Shown one piece after another: positions 23,739 through 32,626 of a stretch of DNA of 64,000 nt; positions within the stretch are counted from its first letter, which is position 1; each line of letters starts with the position of its first letter. This DNA is from Candidatus Bipolaricaulis anaerobius. Its GTDB lineage: Bacteria; Bipolaricaulota; Bipolaricaulia; Bipolaricaulales; Bipolaricaulaceae. Below the pieces are notes generated by a model. That model was not told where the DNA came from, searched no databases, and saw nothing but the letters and a program-made list of their open reading frames with translations. A program made the translations under genes and the position numbers. The stretch is taken from positions 1,260,339 through 1,324,338 of the forward strand of contig NZ_LS483254.1 in assembly GCF_900465355.1 (NCBI RefSeq). Reading direction: 5' to 3'.

Positions 23739-24962
23739 TTAGTACTCGAGCAAGGCCTCGATCTCCTCGCACATCGCCCGCAGGCCGTCGAGGGGCGATA
23801 CGGCGCCGCGCATGATCTCATCGAACTTGGTCGAGAGGACGGTGCGCATGTCGCCGTAGTTCGGGTGAAGGATCTGCGAGAACCCAAGGAGCATTTGGTC
23901 CGACATCGCTTGCTGGTACGGGTTCGCCGCCACGAACTCCTTCCACGCCGGGAGCTGGTACGCCGACTTGGTGACCGGCTGGTAGCCGCTCTTCATCGCC
24001 CAGTACGCGGTATTCTCCGGACGAAGGAGGAAGCGGGCGAGGAGCACCGCCGCATCCTTCTGGGCCTGGGTCTGGTTCGGGGTGTTGAAGACGGCAAGGT
24101 TCGTGCCCTGGATCATCGAACTGCGGTTGACCGGCCCAGCGGGGAGCATCGCCACGCCGAGCGTGTACCCAGCGTTCGTAGCCGCCTTGCTGTTGTAGGG
24201 GTACCCCGCTGAGGTGTCGATGAACATCGCGACCTTGCCCATGTGGTCGCTGATGTATTCGGCGGTGACGAATGTGTAGGGAATGAGCCGTCCGCAGAAC
24301 TCAACCGCCGTTATGCCCGGCTCCTCACAGAGCGTGACCGCCGTCCAGTCGTCGTTCAGGATCGAGCCGCCGGCCTGGTCGAGGAACACCAGGAACTGCT
24401 CGGGGTTCGCCGCTGGGCGCAGCGCCGTCCCGTACCGATCGATCTTCCCATCCCCGTCCAGATCCACGGTGAGCGCCTTCGCGAGGTCGTAGAACTCCCC
24501 CCACGTCGTGGGCGGGTTCGGGATAAGATCAGCGTTGTAGTACAGGACCATGATCGACTTGTTGAACGGGACCGTCGTCAGGACACCGTTGTACGTGTTG
24601 CTCGGGACGAGTCCGTCAATGATGTCGGCGATCTCCTCCGCCGTCATGTGGGGCCCGATCGGATAAAGAAGGGACTGGATCGGGGTAACCCAGTTCTCGT
24701 AGACCTGGGCGATCGTCGGCAGGTTGCCGGCGGCGACCGCCGCGTTGATCTTGCCCTGCAGCGCGCTGTAGGACCCCTGATAGGTCAAGTTCACCGTGAT
24801 GTACGGGTACTCCGCCATGAAATCATCCACCAGTTTCTGGAGGTTGGGCTGGTGGCCCGAGCTCATCGCGTGCCAGAAATCAATGGTGACCGGCTCGTTC
24901 GCCGCGAGGGCGACCGTGCCGAGAAGGAGACCCAACAAACCTACAACCATCTTGCGCAGCAT
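23739..24962 (-). CDS. Carbohydrate ABC transporter substrate-binding protein
   Basis: This is a family 1 extracellular solute-binding protein (UgpB/MalE type) with a signal peptide (MLRKMVVGLLGLLLGTVALA) and TIDFWHAMSSGHQPNLQKLVDDF, the common opening of sugar and glycerol phosphate binders. The QVYENWV and YYNADLIPNPPTTWGEFY segments also fit. There is no lipobox, so it is either periplasmic or held by the uncut signal. It has AAGGAGG upstream. The exact ligand cannot be told. Confidence 0.88.
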   Translation of the reverse strand: MLRKMVVGLLGLLLGTVALAANEPVTIDFWHAMSSGHQPNLQKLVDDFMAEYPYITVNLTYQGSYSALQGKINAAVAAGNLPTIAQVYENWVTPIQSLLYPIGPHMTAEEIADIIDGLVPSNTYNGVLTTVPFNKSIMVLYYNADLIPNPPTTWGEFYDLAKALTVDLDGDGKIDRYGTALRPAANPEQFLVFLDQAGGSILNDDWTAVTLCEEPGITAVEFCGRLIPYTFVTAEYISDHMGKVAMFIDTSAGYPYNSKAATNAGYTLGVAMLPAGPVNRSSMIQGTNLAVFNTPNQTQAQKDAAVLLARFLLRPENTAYWAMKSGYQPVTKSAYQLPAWKEFVAANPYQQAMSDQMLLGFSQILHPNYGDMRTVLSTKFDEIMRGAVSPLDGLRAMCEEIEALLEY

Positions 24963-25041
24963 GTTCCCTCCTTGGTTACGTGCGGTCCATCACCGAATCC
25001 ACGATCTGACCTTTGGAGATCACCTCCTTTGTTCGCAGCCA

Positions 25042-25821
25042 TCACTTGATCCCCGTCCTCGCCACGCCCTGGATGAACTGCTTCTGGGTGAAGAAAAACA
25101 GGATGAGAATCGGAACGATGGCCATCACCGAGGCAGCCATGAGAAGGTGGTAGGCCGTCCCGATGTCGCTGCTGAACGTCATCAACCCGACCGGGACCGT
25201 GCGCATGGACGCCGAGTTCGTCATCAAGAGCACCCACTGGAAGGAGTTCCAGCTCCCGAGGAACTTGAACAGGGCCACCGTGAGGATCGCGGGCTTGGAA
25301 AGGGGCACGATGACGCGCCACAGGTAGCGGAGGCGCGAGCAGCCATCGATGCGCGCCGCGTCCCATAGCTCGTCCGGGATCGACCGGAAGAACTGACGGA
25401 GGAGGAAGATCCCGAACACGGACACAATCCAGGGGATGATCAACCCTTCGTACCGATCGAGCCAGCCGAGCCGCGTCAGCGTAACGTAGTTCGGCACGAG
25501 GAGCATCTCCCCCGGGATCATCAGCGTACCGAGGAAGATCGCGAACAGGACGTCCTTCCCGATGAAACGCATCTTCGCAAACGCGTAGGCAGCGAGGATC
25601 GTCGTGATGACCTCGCCGATCGTGCACATGATGGCGATGAAGAAGCTGTTGAAGAAGTAGCGGCCGAACGGCGCCATATTCCAGGCCACAACGTAGTTCT
25701 CCCACTGAGGCTCGGGGGGGATCCACTGGGGCGGCATCCGCATCGCGCCCGCCTCCGTCTTGAGCGAGGTCGTCACCATCCAGAAGAACGGCAAGAGCAT
25801 GATGGCGCAGCCCACCGCCAT
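25042..25821 (-). CDS. Carbohydrate ABC transporter permease (MalG/UgpE type); true start probably upstream
   Basis: The sequence has five to six membrane segments and the EAA loop ELWDAARIDGCSRLRYLWRVIVPL. The first ATG lies within the first membrane helix, which is unusual. The frame continues upstream through a typical charged N-terminus (APKGSDTRYLVRRGAYRG) to a CTG at 25893, preceded by AGGAGG and a strong promoter. I infer that translation starts at that CTG, giving about 283 residues; no ATG, GTG or TTG is available there. It is the first gene of the importer operon. Confidence 0.85.
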   Translation of the reverse strand: MAVGCAIMLLPFFWMVTTSLKTEAGAMRMPPQWIPPEPQWENYVVAWNMAPFGRYFFNSFFIAIMCTIGEVITTILAAYAFAKMRFIGKDVLFAIFLGTLMIPGEMLLVPNYVTLTRLGWLDRYEGLIIPWIVSVFGIFLLRQFFRSIPDELWDAARIDGCSRLRYLWRVIVPLSKPAILTVALFKFLGSWNSFQWVLLMTNSASMRTVPVGLMTFSSDIGTAYHLLMAASVMAIVPILILFFFTQKQFIQGVARTGIK

Positions 25822-25930
25822 GAGGAAGTAGAGGAGCCCCCGGTAGGCTCCCCGGCGGACCAGGTAGCGGGTGTCGGACCCCTTGGGTGCCAGCGTTCCT
25901 CCTCTGCCTCGCCCCGATACGCGGGACGGG

Positions 25931-25960
25931 AGTATAGCGAGGGGGGTCGTGATCGGTCAA
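25931..25960 (-). promoter_or_regulatory. Promoter of the importer-nuclease operon
   Basis: TTGACC (25955-25960) and TATACT (25931-25936) are 18 bases apart on the minus strand. The expected message would have a short leader of about 30 bases with AGGAGG before the suspected CTG start. Confidence 0.6.
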
Positions 25961-26013
25961 CGGAGGGTGCAGCACATGCGGGCTCGCGGTAAACTCGGAA
26001 TCGGAGGTGGACG

Positions 26014-28899
26014 ATGCGCGTCGTGATGACCGTGAGTGCCCTACTCCTTGCTGTAACCCTGGTTGGCTTGCCCAAAGGACCCCTCAACGTGGCGATCGTG
26101 TGGCATCAGCACCAGCCCTTGTACTGGAACCGCCTCACCGGCGAGTACGAGCTCCCCTGGGTGCGGGTCCACGGGGTCCAAGAGTACCTCGACTCCCCGC
26201 GGATCCTCCGCGAGCACCCCGGGGTCGAGGTCACCTACAACCTCCAGCCGAGCCTCCTCTGGCAGCTTTCGGACTACGTGGAGATCACCGAGGAGGAGCG
26301 GGAGAAGGGGGGCCTCTACCAGTACATCGGGGCGGTGGATAACCACCTCAACTGGACCTGGAAGCTCGTCACCGACCCGGGGTCGATCACCCCTGAGGAG
26401 CGGGCGGCGATGCAGGACCAGTTCTTCTGGATCAACGGGTACATGCTCCGTCCCGGCGGGAAGTATTACGACCCCCGCTATGCCGAGCTCAACCAGCTCA
26501 AGGGGGAGCGAACCCTCACCGACGAGGAGCTCCTCGATGCAGCGGGGCTGTTCCTCCTGTGGCAGATCTCCCCTGAGCTCCACGACGAGCTCGGGCTTCC
26601 GGACCTCCGGGGGAAGTCCGGGTTCACCCAAGAGGACGTCGTCCGGTTGATCCAAGCCCAGCACGAGGTGCTCACCCGGGTGGTGGAGGCCTACCGGGAG
26701 GCGCGAGAACTCGGAGCCGAGCTCATCACGAGCCCGTTCTACCACCCGATCCTCCCCCTCTTGGCGGAACGGGGGTGGGAAGAAGACATCCTCGGCCAGC
26801 TCGCCCGGGCCCAAGCCCAGCACCAAGCTCTGTTCGGCGCGAAGGCGGTGGGGGTGTGGCCGCCGGAACAAGCCGTCTCGGAGCGGGCGGTGGAGCTCCT
26901 CGGGGAGGCGGGGTTCACCTGGACTGTGGCCGACGAGTGGACGCTCGCCGCGGCGCTCGGTCGCACCCCCAACCGGGACGAGCTCACCCGGCCGTGGCGG
27001 TTCGGGAACATGACGATCCTGTTCCGGGACCACGACATCTCCGACAAGATCAGCTTCGCCTACGGGAACAAGCCGACCGCTGAGGCGGTCTCGGACCTCC
27101 TGGCCGAGATCCGCAGCTACTGGGAGGCCCTCGCCTCACCGGAGGAGCACGTCCTCGTGATCGCCCTCGACGGGGAGAACTGGATGTTCATGGCCGGGTA
27201 CCCGGACAACGGCCGGGAGTTCCTTCGTTCTCTCTACCAGTCGTTCCGCGAGGCGGAGTGGATCAACACCGTGACCCCGGGAGGGTTCGTGGCCTGCCAC
27301 CCCGCCGTTGCGGAGATCCCTTCCGTTCCCACCGGGTCCTGGGCCGGCGACCTCTCCACCTGGCGCGGGGAGCCGGAGGAGGACGAGGCGTGGGAGCGGT
27401 TGGGCCAAGCCAGGGAGGCGGTGTTCGCCGATGATCCCAACCCCGCCGCCCTAGACGCCCTGTATGCCGCTGAGGGGTCGGACTGGTTCTGGTGGTATGG
27501 GGCAGATCAGGACTCCGGAACGGATGACCTCTACGACTGGCTCATGAAGGCCCACCTCGTGGGCGCCTACCGGGCGGTGGGGTACGCGGATGCGGACATC
27601 CCCACCGTCCTCTCCCTCCGGTTGAGGATCCCGATCACGGCGAGCCTGGGGGAGGCCAAGCCGGCGGTGGACGGCCGCGTCACGGACCCCGGCGAGTGGG
27701 CGGAGGCAGTGGCGGTGCCCGGGCAGGGTTCAATCCGCGCCGCCGCGTTCGCGTACGGGGAATCCTCCCTCTACGTGCGCGCCGATCTCGATCCTTCCCC
27801 GCGGGATCTCTCCGGAACCGAGACCAAGCTCGTCCTCTACGCCACGGGGAAGCCGGGGGAGAAGGCAAACGTCGTCACTCGCCACAGCGGCGAACCCCTC
27901 GGGTTCCCCCTCGTCTCGGCCGTCGAGCTCGACCTGGCCAAGGTGAAGGCGGACGGCTCGGGGTACGTGTTCCGCTACGCTGCGGACGGGATGGGGCGCT
28001 GGCGGCTCGCCTCGCCCGTGCGCACCCTCACCTCCCGCGTCGCTCACCTGGACGAGGTCATCGAGTTTCAGATCCCGTTCGAGGAGCTGGGGGTGGAGCC
28101 GGGACAGGGCTTGGTCCTCGCCCTCGCGCTCGAGCAAGCAGGGGAGCTCCTCGGGATCGCTCCGGAACGGCCCCTCGAGGCACGGATCCCGACCCTCGTC
28201 CAGGGGGTCGAGGTGTGGGCGATGGAGGACCCGGCAGGCGATGACCACGGGATAGGGACGTACGTCTACCCCCTCAACAGCGTCTTCGCCGAGCCCGGGC
28301 TGTTCGACCTCCTCCGCTACGCAATCTACGACGCGGCCGATCGCTGGCAGCTTACGTTCGAGTTCCCCACCCTCCCCAACCCGTGGAACGGGCCGCATGG
28401 CTTCTCCCACCCCATCCTCTACCTGTACCTCGACGTCGCCCCTGGCGGCCGGACCGATGCCCACGAGGAGGGGAAGGCCGCCCAGGTGGCGTTCGACCCC
28501 GATCATCCGTGGGACTGTTTTGTGAAGGTAGCGGGGTGGCCCGCCTACGGTCGGCACCTGTGGCTGTCGAGCGGGGAGGGACCGTTCCTCATCGAGGTGG
28601 CGAGCGACCCCAAGCGGGGACGGATCATCGTCACCATCCCCAAGACGCTCCTTCCCGAGATCCGGGGCTGGCATTATGTCCTCGTCGGCTCCCAGGACGG
28701 CTACGGCGCCAACCACCTCCGCCCGATCAGGGTGGCGGCCGGGGAGTGGACCGGCGGCGGCTGTCCGGATCCCCTGTGGGCGCCCCAGATCTACGATTAC
28801 CTCGCCCCAGCGGGGACCTCCCAAGAGGTCCTCCTCGCCGGGTACGATGGGGCCGAGCAGAGGTACACTGTGCTTCGACCTATTGCCGTCGCGTTCTAA
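26014..28899 (+). CDS. Secreted GH57 amylopullulanase with glucodextranase-type C-terminal domain
   Basis: The 961-residue protein begins with a signal-like hydrophobic stretch and then the GH57 barrel: HQHQPLYW (31-38), the nucleophile E285 in GVWPPEQ, and the acid/base D386 in IALDGENW. Residues about 560-720 look like a carbohydrate-binding beta domain, and about 730-935 match the C-terminal domain of glucodextranase (DDHGIGTYVYPLN, HPILYLYLDV, CFVKVAGWPAYG). GH57 enzymes of this build cut alpha-1,4 and alpha-1,6 bonds of starch or pullulan. Its position before malEFG fits extracellular starch use. GGAGG lies 7 bases before the ATG. Confidence 0.9.
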   Translation: MRVVMTVSALLLAVTLVGLPKGPLNVAIVWHQHQPLYWNRLTGEYELPWVRVHGVQEYLDSPRILREHPGVEVTYNLQPSLLWQLSDYVEITEEEREKGGLYQYIGAVDNHLNWTWKLVTDPGSITPEERAAMQDQFFWINGYMLRPGGKYYDPRYAELNQLKGERTLTDEELLDAAGLFLLWQISPELHDELGLPDLRGKSGFTQEDVVRLIQAQHEVLTRVVEAYREARELGAELITSPFYHPILPLLAERGWEEDILGQLARAQAQHQALFGAKAVGVWPPEQAVSERAVELLGEAGFTWTVADEWTLAAALGRTPNRDELTRPWRFGNMTILFRDHDISDKISFAYGNKPTAEAVSDLLAEIRSYWEALASPEEHVLVIALDGENWMFMAGYPDNGREFLRSLYQSFREAEWINTVTPGGFVACHPAVAEIPSVPTGSWAGDLSTWRGEPEEDEAWERLGQAREAVFADDPNPAALDALYAAEGSDWFWWYGADQDSGTDDLYDWLMKAHLVGAYRAVGYADADIPTVLSLRLRIPITASLGEAKPAVDGRVTDPGEWAEAVAVPGQGSIRAAAFAYGESSLYVRADLDPSPRDLSGTETKLVLYATGKPGEKANVVTRHSGEPLGFPLVSAVELDLAKVKADGSGYVFRYAADGMGRWRLASPVRTLTSRVAHLDEVIEFQIPFEELGVEPGQGLVLALALEQAGELLGIAPERPLEARIPTLVQGVEVWAMEDPAGDDHGIGTYVYPLNSVFAEPGLFDLLRYAIYDAADRWQLTFEFPTLPNPWNGPHGFSHPILYLYLDVAPGGRTDAHEEGKAAQVAFDPDHPWDCFVKVAGWPAYGRHLWLSSGEGPFLIEVASDPKRGRIIVTIPKTLLPEIRGWHYVLVGSQDGYGANHLRPIRVAAGEWTGGGCPDPLWAPQIYDYLAPAGTSQEVLLAGYDGAEQRYTVLRPIAVAF

Positions 28900-28978
28900 G
28901 GAGGTGAGACCGGAACCGACATCGTGGTTCGACAACGGTGATCCATCAAGCTAGATCGAGTGAACAAAGGAGGTCAAC

Positions 28979-30181
28979 ATGCGGAAACTTGTAGGGATAC
29001 TGATGGCACTGACGGTGGGGCTGGTAGCGTTCGCCCAGGCCCCGAAGCTTGTGATCTGGGCCGACGACACGCGGGCCCCCGTGCTGCGGGACATCGCGGG
29101 GGAGTTCGCGGCGACGACCGGGGTTGAGGTCGAGGTCGTCGAGATCGCGTACGACCAGATCCGAGGCCAGTTCATCACCGCAGCACCGACGGGGCAGGGC
29201 CCCGACATCATCGTCGGCGCCCACGACTGGGTGGGGGAGCTCGCCGCGAACGGGCTCCTGGAGCCGATCAACTTCGGACCGAAGCTCGCCGAGTTCAGCG
29301 CGCCGGCCGTCCAGGCGTTCTCCTACGGCGGGCAGAACTACGGCGTCCCCCAGGGGACGGAGAACATCGCCATCATCTACAACAAGGCCCTCGTTCCGGA
29401 GATGCCGGAGACGTGGGATGAGCTCCTAGAGTTCGCGCGCGAGATCACAGACCCGACGAAGCCGATGTACGCGCTTGTCTTCCAGAACGGGCCGGATCCG
29501 TACCACTGGTTCCCGATGCTGTCCGCGTGCGGGGGCTACGTGTTCGGGACGAACCCCGATGGTTCCCTCAACCCGTGCGACGTCGGGCTGGCCAACGAAG
29601 GGGCCCTGCGCGGGGCGCAGCTGTTCGCGGACATGATCGCCGAGGGGCTCCTCCCGTCCGGCGTCAGCTGGGACACGATGCGCGCCCTGTTCTTCGGCGG
29701 GAACGCGGCGATGGTCATCTCCGGACCGTGGCTCGTGGCGGACACGGTGGCAGCAGGGATCGACTATGGCATCGCCATGATCCCCTCCATTCGCTGCGCG
29801 GATGGGAGCTACGGGGTGCCCAAGCCGTTCATCGGCGTGCAGGGGTTCATGGTGAGCTCGTTCAGCCAGAACAAGATCCTCGCCCTTGACTTCCTCCTCA
29901 ACTACGTGGCGACCACGGACACGATGCTCGCCCTCTACGAGCGGAACCCGCGGCCGCCGGCCCATCTGCCGACGTTCGAGATCGTGTCGAGCGATCCGGA
30001 CATCGCCGCGTGGGGCCTACAAGGTCAGTACGGGGTCCCCATGCCGAACATCCCGGAGATGGCGTCGGTGTGGGGAGCATGGTCCGATGCTCAGAGCCTG
30101 ATCGCCAACGGCCAGGCCACACCTGAGCAAGCGTTGCAGGAAGCGGTCGCGAAGATCAAGGCCGCCCTCAAGTGTGAGTAG
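28979..30181 (+). CDS. malE: Maltose/maltodextrin-binding protein MalE
   Basis: After a signal peptide (MRKLVGILMALTVGLVAFAQ) comes LVIWADDTRAPVLRDIAGEF, the entry typical of maltodextrin binders, then GPDIIVGAHDWVGELAANGLLEPI, YGVPQGTENIAIIYNK and AMVISGPWLVAD, all close to the MalE pattern. The 400 residues are normal length. AAAGGAGG precedes the ATG. It follows the amylopullulanase and precedes malF and malG, so maltodextrin uptake is well supported. Confidence 0.92.
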   Translation: MRKLVGILMALTVGLVAFAQAPKLVIWADDTRAPVLRDIAGEFAATTGVEVEVVEIAYDQIRGQFITAAPTGQGPDIIVGAHDWVGELAANGLLEPINFGPKLAEFSAPAVQAFSYGGQNYGVPQGTENIAIIYNKALVPEMPETWDELLEFAREITDPTKPMYALVFQNGPDPYHWFPMLSACGGYVFGTNPDGSLNPCDVGLANEGALRGAQLFADMIAEGLLPSGVSWDTMRALFFGGNAAMVISGPWLVADTVAAGIDYGIAMIPSIRCADGSYGVPKPFIGVQGFMVSSFSQNKILALDFLLNYVATTDTMLALYERNPRPPAHLPTFEIVSSDPDIAAWGLQGQYGVPMPNIPEMASVWGAWSDAQSLIANGQATPEQALQEAVAKIKAALKCE

Positions 30182-30190
30182 GTGAACCCA

Positions 30191-30217
30191 CGGGGGGCAG
30201 CCCGGGGCTGCCCCCCG
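30191..30217 (+). terminator. malE-malF intercistronic hairpin
   Basis: CGGGGGGCAGCC pairs perfectly with GGCTGCCCCCCG around a CGG loop, directly after malE. No U-run follows. It occupies the same place as hairpins in the other importer operons and as the known malE-malF stabilising repeat in enterobacteria. Confidence 0.65.
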
Positions 30218-30225
30218 CTTCCCCC

Positions 30226-31776
30226 ATGAACGGGCGGTCCCTCCTCACCCAGGGGCTCAAGTACGGGTTCGTCGCCCTCCTCGACGCGGCCGCTCTATGG
30301 GCCGTGATCGCCCTCCTCTTCCGCGGCGATTACATCCTCCTCGCCGTCCTCGGGATCGGCACCCTCGTCCTCAACTTCGTCATCCTTTCCCGCCGGGCGT
30401 ACCCGCTGCGGTTCCTCCTCCCCGGGCTCGTATTCCTGTTCGCGATGGTCGTGTACCCGATCGGGTACACGGTGAACGTCTCCCTGACCAACCTCCAGAC
30501 GGGAAACCTCCTCACCAAAGCCCAGGTCATCGCCCAGCTCGAGGGCCGCTACTACCTCCCCCCTCAGCCGGAGACGTTCACGTTCTGGGCGTTCCGCAAC
30601 GCGCAGGGGGAGCTCGCGCTGCTCCTCACGTCAAGCGATGGCCGCACGTTCCTCTCTCAGGGGAACGAGCTCGTCCCAGTGGACCTCTCCGACCCGCGGT
30701 TCGTGCGGGGAGAGGACGGGACGGTGATCTCGTTCGATGGCTACACGCGGCTCACCCTCCCCGAGGTTTACCAGTCCCTGGGCGCCTTGGAGGCGCTCGA
30801 CCTGCGGTGGGGGGAGGCACACGTGCGGCTGACGAGCGTCCGGGAGTTCGGGACGTTCCTGCGGAAGTACCAGTACCTTCCCGACCAGGATGCGATACTG
30901 GACCTGGAAACGAACGCCACGTACTACACCAAGGAGGGGTACTTCACCTCGCCCGAGGGGGTTCGCATCGAGCCCGGGTTCCAGATCTACGTGGGGTTCC
31001 GGAACTACCTCGACGTCCTCACCAACCCCGGCATCCGTGCCGACTTCACCCGTGTGTTCGGCTGGACGTTGGCGTGGTCGTTCCTGAGCGTGTTCTTCAG
31101 CTTCGCGGTCGGCCTCGGGCTCGCCTACCTCCTCAACGACCCCTACGTGCGGGGCCGGTTTGTCTACCGCTCGCTCCTCATCATCCCCTATGCGATGCCC
31201 GCGTTCATCTCCGCCCTCGTGTGGGCGGGGCTGTTCAACACCGACCTCGGGGTCATCAACCGCGTCCTCGGGGACCTGTTTGGGGTGAAGGTGCGCTGGT
31301 TGCAGGACCCGATGTGGGCTCGGACGGCGCTGATCTTCATCAACGTCTGGTTGACTTACCCGTACATGATGATCGTCTCGCTGGGGGCGTTGCAGAGCAT
31401 CTCCCAGGAGCTGTTCGAAGCGGCGCGGGTGGATGGAGCCACGAGCTGGCAGAGGTTCTGGCGGATCACGATGCCCCTCCTCTGGGTGAGCGTAGCCCCG
31501 CTCCTCATCGGTTCCTTCGCGTTCACGTTCAACAATTTCACCATCATCTGGCTTGTCACCGCGGGACGACCGGCCGTGCTCGGCGCGGCCACCCCTGCCG
31601 GGGCCACGGACATCCTCATCTCCTGGACCTACCGCCTCGCGTTCGAGGGGGAGCGCGGGAACCAGCTGGGGCTGGCATCGGCGGTGTCGATCATCATCTT
31701 CATCATCATCGCCGTGATCAGCGCAGTGAACTTCCGGTTCACCCGCGCGCTGGAGGATGTGAGCCGCAGTGTATAG
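30226..31776 (+). CDS. malF: Maltodextrin ABC transporter permease MalF
   Basis: The permease has 516 residues and is long for the family because of a large extracytoplasmic loop (about residues 90-265) between the third and fourth membrane helices, as in MalF with its P2 domain. The C-terminal half has the EAA loop ELFEAARVDGATSWQRFWRITMP and TMs ending near residue 510. Two extra N-terminal helices are also MalF-like. It overlaps malG by 8 bases. Confidence 0.9.
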   Translation: MNGRSLLTQGLKYGFVALLDAAALWAVIALLFRGDYILLAVLGIGTLVLNFVILSRRAYPLRFLLPGLVFLFAMVVYPIGYTVNVSLTNLQTGNLLTKAQVIAQLEGRYYLPPQPETFTFWAFRNAQGELALLLTSSDGRTFLSQGNELVPVDLSDPRFVRGEDGTVISFDGYTRLTLPEVYQSLGALEALDLRWGEAHVRLTSVREFGTFLRKYQYLPDQDAILDLETNATYYTKEGYFTSPEGVRIEPGFQIYVGFRNYLDVLTNPGIRADFTRVFGWTLAWSFLSVFFSFAVGLGLAYLLNDPYVRGRFVYRSLLIIPYAMPAFISALVWAGLFNTDLGVINRVLGDLFGVKVRWLQDPMWARTALIFINVWLTYPYMMIVSLGALQSISQELFEAARVDGATSWQRFWRITMPLLWVSVAPLLIGSFAFTFNNFTIIWLVTAGRPAVLGAATPAGATDILISWTYRLAFEGERGNQLGLASAVSIIIFIIIAVISAVNFRFTRALEDVSRSV

Positions 31777-32626
31777 CCGTCCAAGCCGGATCGGCCTCAT
31801 CGTGCGCCACGCCCTGATCTGGATTGGGGTGATCTACGCCCTGTTCCCGATCCTGTGGATCCTGTCCGCCTCGTTCAACCCCACGAACAACCTCCTCGAG
31901 CAGAAGCTCCTCCCGGCGAATCCAACGCTCGAGCACTACCGGCGGCTGTTCACCGATCCCACGATCCCGTTCCCCAGGTGGGTCCTGAACACGGTCATCG
32001 TGTCGGGGACTACAGCCGCGATCACGGTTTTCCTGTGCGCGCTCGGCGCGTACGCGTTCTCCCGGTTCCGGTTCCGCGGCCGCCGGGCAGGGCTCCTCGC
32101 CCTCCTCCTCGTCCAGATGTTCCCCCAGATGCTGGCGATGGTGGCGATCTACCTCCTCCTCATCAAGATCAAGGAGTTCGTCCCCTGGCTGGGGTACAAC
32201 ACCCATCCTGGGCTGATCATGGTCTACCTGGGGGGAGCGATGGGGTTCAACACCTGGTTCATGAAGGGGTACTTCGACACGATCCCGCGCTCGGTGGAGG
32301 AATCGGCCCTCGTGGACGGGGCAACGCCGTTCCAGGCCTTCCTGCGGATCGTGCTTCCGCTCGCCCGACCGATCCTCGCTGTGGTGCTCATCATCCAGTT
32401 CATCACCACCTACTCGGAGTACGTCCTGGCGAGCATCCTCCTCAAGGGGACGGAGATGTACACCCTCGCCGTTGGCCTGCGGTTTTTCATCCAACAGGCT
32501 TACGATCGGCGGTGGGGCGTGTTCTCGGCGGCGGCGATCCTCGGGGCCCTCCTCATCCTCGCGATCTTCCTCCCCCTGCAGAAGCTCATCATCTCCGGCC
32601 TCACCGGCGGCGCGGTGAAGGAATAG
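31769..32626 (+). CDS. malG: Maltodextrin ABC transporter permease MalG
   Basis: This second maltodextrin permease has 285 residues, six membrane helices and the EAA loop VEESALVDGATPFQAFLRIVLPLARP. The GTG start lies inside the end of malF. No malK follows: the next gene is convergent and its stop abuts this one. The ATPase must come from elsewhere. Confidence 0.92.
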   Translation: MYSRPSRIGLIVRHALIWIGVIYALFPILWILSASFNPTNNLLEQKLLPANPTLEHYRRLFTDPTIPFPRWVLNTVIVSGTTAAITVFLCALGAYAFSRFRFRGRRAGLLALLLVQMFPQMLAMVAIYLLLIKIKEFVPWLGYNTHPGLIMVYLGGAMGFNTWFMKGYFDTIPRSVEESALVDGATPFQAFLRIVLPLARPILAVVLIIQFITTYSEYVLASILLKGTEMYTLAVGLRFFIQQAYDRRWGVFSAAAILGALLILAIFLPLQKLIISGLTGGAVKE

